The notes under the pieces are model-generated. The model worked only from the letters and a program-made list of their open reading frames with translations, was not told where the DNA came from and ran no database searches. Below are positions 27,101 through 38,451 of a stretch of 64,000 bases of DNA, piece by piece. Numbering within the stretch: the first letter of the stretch is position 1; every line of letters starts with the position of its first letter. Origin of the DNA: Plazaster borealis (taxonomy: Eukaryota; Echinodermata; Asteroidea; Forcipulatida; Labidiasteridae); assembly GCA_021014325.1 (NCBI GenBank), contig CM037459.1, positions 15,650,501-15,714,500 of the forward strand. The letters are read 5' to 3'. The position numbers and the translations under genes are program-made.

Positions 27101-30100
27101 AAAAATTATGCTGAAATGATAAGTAGTTTTTGAGATACGAATGTTATGAAATTTTAAATTTCCGGGTTGAACCGGAAGTCAAGGTCAAATGGGGTCACTT
27201 TTTGTGTAGCGTCTGTTGGGCCTTTAACAAACTTTACGATGATGTATAGATTGTAAAAATCCAACAAGTTGTTCATGAGTTATGATTTTTTTTCAAATAT
27301 TAAACTTTGATTTAATGTAATTCAATACCTGATGACGTCATCATGACATCATCAAGTTTGTGTCGTCTTGATATTTAGGTTCAAATGTCTGATGAGTTTC
27401 AATGTAAAATTCAATTTCAATCTTGAGTTATGCCGTAGATAAGCCCGAAAATGATGTTTTTCAAGAAAAACGATCAAAGGCAAACTTTGACCTAGGGGCA
27501 TGACCTTGAAGAAAGGGTCATACGATTTTGACGTTAACTTTTGAAATGTAGCCCCAGTCTTGATCGATCACATGCCCAATTATGAATATCATAGCTTTCA
27601 TATTCAATGAGATACAGCAAATACCAAATGACCATTTTTCAACTTTAAAAACCTTGTAATTCGACACCTGATGACGTCATCATGACGTCATTAACGATGA
27701 GTTTCAATGTTTAATTCAGTTTCAATTTTGAGTTATGCTGTAGAGAAGAGTTCCAGGGAAGAAGAAGAAGATGGAGAAGAAAAGAAAAAAAAACCAGAAC
27801 AAAAACAAAGAGGTGTTCGTGCTCATATTGCACGAACACCTAATAACAGTTGTATAACAGAAGTTCAGTTTTTACAGTCCGTTCCGGCGATGTATAGATT
27901 GTTAAAATCATGAGATATAATTATTATACAAACTTCAAGAAAATATTAAAACACATATTTGCATACACATATTTGGTGATGCAACAATCAAATTATATGA
28001 CAAGATCATCAGAGTTTAATTCCAAATTGTTTTTGTATGGAAAACTTATGTACACAAATGCAATTTACTTTTAACACACATGTTGGTTATGAAGGCTTTC
28101 CTATATTTTATAGCAATCAATTTACCTTTGAGGCTATGAAATTTAGCCCAGTAAAAACAGCACAATCTTTATCATTCTCTACAAGGTGCCATGCTTGAAA
28201 TGTAAGGAAATTATATTGAACCTATTGTTTAGTGTCACCCTAGTTGAAATTCACATTTCAAGCCAAATGTGATCCACTCTGCAAAAAAAGGCCCGTAAGT
28301 CACGCTATTCCTTTTCATGTAATGGTAATGGGCTCGTCAATAATGAAAAGGGCGAACAATTCTTCGTTGGTGTTGTATTTTTTGTATTTCATTTGACATC
28401 ATTCATATCCACACTTTCATAATTTGTAAGATTGGATGTTTATTTTGATCAATAAAGATGAACAAAATCGTGTTTCGTGTACATTTTGTTCATGGTTTGT
28501 ACGATCGGTGTCCGTGGATTCCGTTGAAAGTTGCGTAATTTTACACATCTGGCAGGACATTAATTGGAACCCCCTATTATAAACTTGGTATCATCTGAAA
28601 GCTGAGGATGTTGGCTTTCTATTTTTAGACATAGAAAAGGTTAAAAGGTAAAAAGGTTAAAAGGTCAAATGCAAAAGCAAGGAAGGTAATTTTCTGCAAC
28701 GAAGACAAACAGTGCCTGTTACTAGGGCGTAAATCTTTTCTGTGACGTGTAAGCAGTGAAGTGCACCGATTGGTCAATGCCCACATTGTCAAGCTTGCGC
28801 ATGCACTGTGAATGGGATTCGTTGTTTATTCACTGTCAGGTGACTGTCATGTGACTGTTTATAATGTAATGGCACGCAAAAACACAGCTTGCGCATGCGC
28901 TGTGAGTGGGATTCATTGTTTATTCACTGTCAGGTGACTGTCATGTGACTGTTTATAATGTGATGGCACGCAAAAACACAGCTTGCGCATGCGCTGTGAG
29001 TGGGATTCGTTGTTTATTCACTGTCAGGTGACTGTCATGTGACTGTTTATAAGGAGAATAATCTTGTCAGGGAGAGAGACATGGTTGGCTTTGTGGAAGA
29101 TAACTTTGTTAACTTCCGATGTGAACATGACGATGTGGAATCAGAGTCCGATTCGGAATCTGATTCCACATTGCCATCTTTAGCGGAAGATAATGAAGAG
29201 ATCCACTCTGATAGAGATGATGAAGAGGATGGCCCCCTGGTTGTTGTAGCCCCACATTTTCATAAAAGAGACAAATTCACTGCATTGACATGATTGGGAA
29301 AAAACAGGTTGAAAAAAAATAAAGAACCGCAAAACATCAGACCAAATTGAATAACAAAAATTGCCCCAATTTGACTACTTAAGTTTAATTGGTGTTGGGA
29401 TTTGGGTTTTTTTATTTTATTTACTTTGTTTACCAAAAAGGCAAATTTTTCACCCAAAGATTATTTCAAAATTGATTAATCAACTTCAATTTGCAATTTA
29501 AAGGCAAACTGTGTTGGCTGAGCTAATTTGAAAAAAAATATTGAGGTTTAAAACTTGTGTAATTTTTTTAAAACAAAACGAGTTTTTTACCCCCAAAAAA
29601 CTAGCGTTAATCACGAAATGCGAGCCAACTTCAGAAACAGTCCAAACTTTGGTGGAAATAATTAGCTTTTTGTTTAAAATGACAAATAGGGGGAAAGGTA
29701 TTTTTATTTCTTTTTCCCCCAAAAGTTCTTGTTTTAACCCCAAAATACATTATTATAATTCATAGGGCTTTCTATGAGGCCAGTGTGCATTTGTTTAACA
29801 AAGAAATAGCAAAATTCACTAAATTGGACTAAAATCTTTGAAATAATGCTCAAGTGTGTGTTTGCAAGAAATAGCACAATATGCAAATTAGTTTAAAAAT
29901 AACGATATTGTGCATTAAAGGAAATAAAAAAACATACGTCATAACAAACACTTTGTGAACATTTCAGACGAATAATCCAGCGGGAACATACTCGTTGCTA
30001 AGAACTTTCATAAGAACTTGGTATTAAAATACTTTGAAACACACTGTAAAGATTACAAGGCTGTTTCTCCATAACCTATTTTGACCAAAATGGCAATAAT

Positions 30101-31259
30101 TTATATGCAAATTATGGTATAACTTTGGATTGCAAAATGCTACAGACTTCTAAAATACACAAAATTAAAGCTGAGAAAAAGACCCAAAATTATTATTTTT
30201 GCGACATAAGGGCCATTTTTGCAGAGCGGGTCACAAATGTGGTGTGAAAATTTGAAATTTGTCCAAAACATTTGCACAAGATGTGCATAATTAAGGGAAT
30301 AAAAGAGTGGCGACGAGTTCTTAAACGGCCGTTTAAAACCGGCAGGGTCGTGGCCGTGCAATAAAGGCCCAAGCCGAAGGCGAGGGCCTTTATCGCACGG
30401 CAACGACCCTGCAAGGTTTTAAACGGCTGTTTAAGAACGAGTCACTACTCATTTATTCCCATTCATAAATGCCTTTTTGTTAAAAAGTGAAAGAATCAGG
30501 AAAATCGGTGGTAAAAACACAATCTCTGACATCAAAGTTTGTACATTTTAAAAACTTTTGTAAAATTCTGTTTTGTGCGTGTTGGGTTGTGTGTACGCGC
30601 ATGTACAAAAAGATTAGGCTACGCGCGGGAACTATAGGCATGTATTGCGTTCCGCGTAAAGTAAATTGGCGGAGCTTGCGCGTCCAATACGCGAAGCCCA
30701 GCCGGTTATAAACACTCTTGGCCGTGCTTTATCATCCGTTTAAACACCCCCACGTGACGTGGTCTCCACCAATAGGAATAGCGAAACTGTCTGGGGTATT
30801 TATGAACTTTTAAAACTAATTTTGCTTCACATTCATATCCAGTAATAAGGTCCATCCTCTTTTACTTGGGAATCAAGAAACTAATGTGGTTAATTTTGTA
30901 ACTACTAGTAAAACAAACCCAAGGCAGAACCTGACATATGACTTACCATCCCATTCCATCCTGTACTTAATGTCCCAGAACATATGGCACATCTCACGAG
31001 CAGTGACTTTACGTATTGTGTGTGTTGCTTTCAAAGGATCTAGCACTATTCCATCAACCTCTTGCTCCATTTTGTAGATCTTCAAAAAAGACCACAAAAG
31101 TAGGAGATTATCAAATGGGCTGATCAAAATTGTTTGTGTACATTAATTCCAATTTGTAAAAAAACAAAAAAACAACAGCATGCAGCAACAACGACAGCGA
31201 AAGACAACAACAACAGCAGCGGCGGCGGCGGCGGCGGCAGCAGCAGCAGCAGCAGCGGC

Positions 31260-31300
<41 letters not shown>

Positions 31301-34300
31301 CAACAGCAACAACAACAAAAACAACAACAACAAAAACAACAACAACAGCAACAACAACAACAACAATAAGTTTACTAAACTTTCACCACAAAATATGCTC
31401 AACTTCTTTTTTTTTCTTCATTAACCAATATGTTTTAGAAAATATCAAATGCATATTACAAGTATTGAGAACTATTTGATGAACTGTATGGAACTATAAT
31501 TTCATATTTGATGCAGCTATTTCAATTTCCACTCCATTGGAAATCATAAAGTCTATGGAAACACTAGGATAGTAGAGGCATTAAGGACAAGACCAAGGCA
31601 GGGATAGCAAGAGTGATTAGGGTACTAAACATCAAACTTAGGCAGCAAGAAAAAGAGTTTGGCACTTGTCTAGTATCATGAATCAGCACTAAGTCTTGCA
31701 GTCCGGGAGCCTGGTAATAAGCACATACCTTCATTTCTCCTTCCTGGTGAAGCAGATCCCAGTTGTCTTCAATATTCTCAAATGAGTATCTCACATTTTC
31801 TTCAACCTTATCATGGCACTGCAAGAAAATAATAAGTTATTAGGCAAAACCTTTAAGCCCTCTCGCCACACCAACTGTGCGAGGGATACTACAAAGTGCA
31901 AACAGGCTAAATATTCACACAATTCATAACCCTCGTTAGCTTTTCTTCTAATGAGGTAATCACCATGTTGATGATTTCACAAGCATGTTGCGATAAAAGA
32001 TCTACTACAGCATCAGGCAGAAAATCCATGTGATTTAAAGCATCATGCATTGTGGAATGTGCGTAGTGTGTATAAAAGATATCAATGTATATCAGGCAAT
32101 GATCACTTCAATGTTTCCATATTGCATAAACCACTAAAAATGTACACCCTCTATGTAGTGGTGCAACAGATGACAGATTTAAGACAAAGTACACAGATAT
32201 GGATTTTTTGGCCGAATATTGTAGTAGCCAATACTACATTTGTTGTGTGGGAACTATAGAACATGCTATTAAAAATGTTGGGCATCAGTTTTCCTCAGAG
32301 CCAAACATATTCCAAAGAGAGTTTTCAAATAGTGTCATCGAATACCTATTCCTTACTGACTAAGTGCTTTACAAACCTTCAAGTCTAAAGAAAATAATGT
32401 TCATTCTGAAATAAGTTTACCTCTTGAATAAGTTTGTGGGGGTGGGGTGGCAAGTCCTTGCTGATCGTGTTGTTGGAACTAAAAGATTGATCTTTCTGCT
32501 CCTAAAAACAAACAAAGTATGATGAGAAATTAAATGTTACACAAAGTTACACTTCTGCATAGGTTCAGCCATTATACATTAAGGGCAACCTTCTTCACGT
32601 TTTTCACCTGCAATGAACAGGCTGCAAACAATTTATACAATGTTATGGCGACGTTTTTAATTGGAAATCAACATGTGACAGTTGTGAAAATAACACTCTT
32701 TGATGTCTCAAATCTTTCTACATACAAGGACCTTTCAATAAAGTTACCCTTTTCGTTACATTGTATAAGCAACATGTTATCAGTTGTTAAATGACATCGA
32801 TAAGGTTTGCACTTGGTTGCACTTACTAATTTTTTTAGCAAATAACTTTGATAGCATAGGCTGTTTGACTAGACACCATCTTACCACAATCTCTTCAGAT
32901 CTCTCAGCTTCTTCCTCTGTTTGGTCATGAATATCAAGAGCAGCGTCTATTGCATCAAAAAATTCATCCTCCTTCATCATGCTGTGAGGCCCCTCCTAGA
33001 AAAAGGACATTCAAATTCAACCATCACACTGCCTAACTTCTGCTTCATGCATACTCTCTACACTTCCCTATTGTTTTTCTAATAAAAAAGTCCTCAAAAC
33101 TTTTCAAATAACTCTTTTTCCCGTTTTTTATATTGTTAATTCATTTTTTAATAAAATAAAAATACATGGTTTGTGACACAAACAACCTGTCTTGTCAACA
33201 AGCTTGTAAAAAAGTATGAAAGACCTTTTTTTGAAATCCTTCAACTTCTACAAACTGAACTATTAATTCAAAATGCAAGACACATGATGTCGTAAGAACA
33301 CAGTGGTTCTGGATGAATTTTTACCAGCATACAATGTAATAATCTCTTTTGTAGATGTGCTGGCATGGGAAGAGCCAATAGCACTCCGCACTATTGCTAA
33401 AACTAGTAGCCAAATAAAGTTTATAGTTTTTAGTTTAAACTTGTGGAGTGTCATGGCCGAGCGGATAAGAACACTGAACTCAAGCTCTGGTGTTTCTGAT
33501 CAGCAGAGTGTGGGTTCGAATCCCAGTCGTGACACTTGTGTCCTTAAGCAAGACACTTAACCACATGCTTCGTCCTTCGGATGGGACGTTAAGCCGTAGG
33601 TCTCGTGTGTTGTGTAATGCACGTAAAAGAACCCAGTGCACTTATCGTAAAGAGAAGGGGTTCGCCCCGGTGTTCCTGGTTTGATCGGCAGCATATTGCG
33701 CCACAACACCTTGTAAACCATTACATGGTGCTATGTAAAGGAGTAGGTCTCATACTTCAAAAATGTAGCCCCGCATACCTTGCGGGAAAAACTTACTGAT
33801 TGTCTGTTCAAGCGCCTTGACTACCTTTTTGGTACATACGTGCGCTATATAAGACTATATTATTAATAATAATAATAATAAATATTTATACCGCGCTTAA
33901 TACTACGTTTCTAAGCACTATGGTTCTGATGTCCTTGCAGACTATTAAGTAAAAACCAGGGCAGCAGCACCAAATTACAAAGATACAAAATTACAAAAAT
34001 AATGCAGTAACCGTAAAGCAGAAAATAAACATGAGAAAAGTAAACTAACATAAAATATTATTGTTTTTATTTTTTATTTTTCAAGGTTTTTTTTGCAGGG
34101 TTCTTGCACGAAGTAAAAAATGCTGTGATGAAGATGCAATGTCTTTGGATCACATGCGCGGTTGTGTAAATGAATTATTTAACCCTAATTTTGTTTTTCT
34201 GAAACAGTTATACGTTCACAAACAAACCGTAAATGCACAGGCTATATGTATAGGCATATGGTTTACATATTGTCCGCGTGCCTTCGGGTTTTTTTGAGGT

Positions 34301-37300
34301 TTTTTTTCGCCCGCCCAGTTGTGTGTGCTGGAAATTCCGTAGCCCCAGCCATGTTTTTTTTCCCCCGCTACCCGCTCAGTTTTTGCAGCTGAGAAATCCA
34401 TAATCCAAGTTATTAAAAATAAATGGCCTCAATCATATCTGACGTCTTAAATGCACACATTTCTTTCTTTAATTAAGTTTTTCAGAAATACAAAATGGCT
34501 GCCTTGGAAAAATTATGAATATTATTACCTGCGTGCCCCCATAGACTTATAGATTTTTGTGCCCAGATGTTTGCTAATTTGAATGCTTCGAAAGCTAAAA
34601 GGTGCCAAATACTTATTGTAAAAATGCTACAATGTAAAATTTGAATGCACCAAAATGAAATTAAATGCCCCCAAAACGAAAAAAGAAACCTTAAAACTTT
34701 TGAAATTGGCCGGGAAAACCCAAATTAAGACAAAAAGAAAAACATTGTGTGTTTAGATTAGGTGTTGCTGTACTGAAAATAGGAAGAACTTGAGAAAAAC
34801 ATAACTTTTGTCAGCTTAATGAAATTGGGCCCAGATCTCGCCCATTGAATGGGATTAATTTACTGAGATGGGCAGAGATTGGCCATTTGGACAAAATGCT
34901 TGAGGAATAAACATTTCACAAATTTATAGGAAATTTTTGTGGTGATGTAATTGGGTCTTTCTTATAAAACCAACCTCATAGTCCGGTCCACCAAGAAGTG
35001 CTTTCTTCTTCATGTCTTGCAATGCCTTTCTGTATGCCTCCACTGCCCGTTTTCTCTTGTCTTGTTCCTGAAAGACAGGAAATGAAGCCAGTTAGAGTCG
35101 GCGCTATTTAAAGTGATTTAAGTATTACTCATTGCTATGCTGATGACACACTGCATCATGTATATATGCCAAGATCAGTAAGGAAGTATATTTAGTGATT
35201 TATGTACTGTGTGTGCAAAGTTACCCTGGGAATATTGTACTTAAATCTTCCTATAGGTTGATGTGTAGGACTTGGATATTATTGGCTAAAAGGAAAACTA
35301 GTTATGAGCTATATGTTTTAATAGGACAAAAATGGCAATCTGGGAGATTCTATACGTGTTGGGATGTTTATGTCGGGAGAATGACTAATTTTTCGTGAAC
35401 TGTACAATTCTAGATACTCCTCAATTCACCGTCGTTCATTTCGTTTATTGACGTGTTGATTTTCAAGCAGGAATCAAACTGACATCGCTGAAAATGTATC
35501 GTTTTTACGAATTTATATATGATCATAAATTCAGAGAGATCATGGAGAGATTTTGGCGAAAACAGACCTAAATTACAGGTGAGCAAGATGGAAATAACCC
35601 AAACAAAAAACGCACACTTTCTCTCGTTTTGATATGTGTTCGTTGAGGCGTACGTAGGCATATAACTCAGCAACCTTACACAGGTCAGCAGTCATCTGTT
35701 GTCAGTTAAACCGGAAGTGGTAATTTTTATTCTGTCCACACACCGTGCTAAAAAAAATAAACTCGAAGTGGTTAAACGATCCTCGCCAACCGATTTAACT
35801 CATTCGGGTTCAACCCGATTTGGTTAAGTTTTAAGAGCGCTCAGACACAGCAAGTTACACTCGATTGAGTTAAAACTGCCTTAAAACCGACTTAAGTACT
35901 GTGTCTGAACGACCTCTAAGGAGCACAAAATTAAGAAGAGAAAATCACGCACAATTATTTACAAAGACATGTGCCTTGATAACTTTAGCTGAGTCGTAGT
36001 GGAAAATCAATCAATAGCTTAGGAACAAATGGCTGAAAGGAGTTACATGTATAACCCACTGTACTACAGGTCCATGCAACTTGCAGAATTGTGGTGTCTG
36101 AAGGGAAGTAAAAAGAAACTTGACCTGGGCCCAATTTTATAGAGCTGCTTAAGCAGAAAATATTGCTTAAAATACTTTTGCTTAGCGGAAATGAGCAGAA
36201 TACCAGTCAAAAATTGTACATGTGACATGGTAGTTAGGCTGGTAATCTTATTCTGGTAAGCATAATTTTGTTGTGCTTAGCTAATTTTTGTGCTTAAGCA
36301 GCTCTATGAAATTGGGCCCAGCTGGAAAACTGTCAAGAAGTAATGGGATGGGGGTAGATGTAGTGCTGCAGAGATGCCAACATTGAATTCCCAAAAAGAG
36401 TAGCACCGCCGAGCACTTAAGTTTCAAATCAGGCATACAACTCACCGAGCCGTAAAAAGCGGAAAATTATGACATTTATGATATGAACTAATACTTTCAG
36501 CGAAAATCACTTATTGCAAAGCCGCCTGCTCTAGAGGTCAAACAATTATGATTTGTATTCTCAGGCTTGTTTTAAAAAAAAAAATTAAAAAAATTGTAAA
36601 ATTGTAAATTTTATCGGACCGCAATTTGCACTAGCTTGTGCATGAAGAGAACCCTTTCCAACTAAATTCAACAACATGAGCTGTGGTTTCTGTCCCATTG
36701 TTTATTAAAATGAATAATGCTCACGTTTGCACAGCAAAATTAGTTTTAAAAAATACGTCACACCACCTGACCACAGCAGCAGGCCAGTCAAGTCTTCAAA
36801 CGACTTCAGCAAGAGCAATTTCGTCAATTGGCCTTTCCAACCAATTCCATTTCCACCCACTGCATTCTTAACAACTTTTTTATCGACAGTTTTCATCATC
36901 TTGGCCTTGATTGCGATCAATGAAATATTTTCTTGTTGTCACCTTTATTTTAGTTGATCGATGCAGCGATCGCGGTGTTTCAAACAAACTCCACGACGGC
37001 GCGCGCTTAACTTGCGAATTGCATTTCAGATAAAAGTTATCACAGTGTCTGTTTGCCGCCGCATCCCACAGTAGTAAAACGTTAGAAACACTGCGGAACC
37101 AGTCTCTACAAAAGCAACTGTAGAATGTATGCTGTACAAGGAGCCTTGCGGCTCTGTGTGTGCTCTGTGCTACGCATGTGTCAGGTAGGCAAATCTTGAG
37201 TGCGATAGTTTATGGGATTGGTACCTCCTAAATAAGCACCAAAACGCGTGTGAATTTGGCGCCGCTCATCACTTTTAACCGGAACCACCACGCGGCAGCA

Positions 37301-38414
37301 GGCAACATTTTTTATAATCTTTTTATTTTAAACTTTTAGTTTTAGTTTTTATCATGATACATTGTTTGTAATACATTTACACTGGGCGACTTGTTTATCG
37401 TATTTAATTGAAGATTATCGTAGCAGCGTATTCACGGCCCAAAATCATATATTCTGGAAACACAAATAGCAAAAATCAGGGAACCAAATTATATCTGGTT
37501 CAAAGGCTACATGTAGGTACATGTAGTCTACAATCAGGTACAAACAGGAATAAAAAGGATTTATTTCTATTCATGAGATGAAACAATTCAGATGAAAGAC
37601 ACACCTTTTCCAGTCTTTTCTGCCATTGTTCTTCTCTCTGTCTCATTAGGTCAATGCAGTGAGACAAAGTTGCTAGGATACCAGCTGTTGTTGCCTTGAA
37701 AGTAAACGCCTCCCCTTTAAAGTCCACGCCCATATGGTGGGGCTGGAAATTACCTTTGTCTGAAAGTATCAGAAAAGACTCATGCACAAAAACAGAACCT
37801 GTGTAATTTGTCCACTGTCTTAGAAATCAATTGTTTCTAATGTTTGATGTCTACCCCCCTTAATAGACACTAACAAGGAAAACCTTAAAAACAATAATAA
37901 CAAACAATGTTTGAATAGTGTTTAAGCTCATTATATTTGAATTATTAAGAGACTCTGAACTCTAACTAACCTAAAGGAAAAACTTGTTAACAGATTTTTC
38001 AATTAAGTTTGAGCAGGTCCAGACATTTCTAGATACATGTATAAATATTTGTAATGTGTGGTGTTTTTTTCTTATTATTGTTTGTTTTTAGTTTCTCAAC
38101 ACAGGCAGGTGAGCAATAGGAAGTTTCATTGTTTTGTTTAAGTTGTTCTGTTGAAGATGGAAATTACAGGTAACAAGTTTCACAGGTAACAAAATAAAAA
38201 AGCAGTTTGAATAAGGAAACATACAAATTGAAAAGTTGTAATTCAATTTAGGCTACAAGTAGATGTTCTGGGTGTGTGGAATTCAGAGTTGTACCTTTTT
38301 CTTTGTGAGCTGAAGGTCCATTGGTTTCAATGAATCTCATATGAGAATCAACTCTGGGTGTGGTACCAGATTCATCATTCAGATCTTCATCATCAATGTC
38401 ACCATCCACTGCAG

Positions 38415-38451
<37 letters not shown>

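Larger units (their letters stand above)
25908..30946 (-). other. CERT intron 10
   Basis: 5.0 kb intron carrying the motif-rich repeat block, the 94-bp repeats with the acidic ORF, and the foldback element. The stretch 27900-28790 and 29300-30290 show nothing else recognisable. Confidence 0.85.
35068..37604 (-). other. CERT intron 5
   Basis: 2.5 kb. Contains the two foldback elements listed at 35836 and 36126. A GC-richer patch at 36960-37020 (GCGATCGCGG, GACGGCGCGCGC) has no recognised gene. Confidence 0.85.

Noticed and set aside
31124..31479. Poly-Gln/Ala/Leu protein
   Set aside because: These frames are simply the trinucleotide repeat, inside an intron bounded by proven CERT exons.
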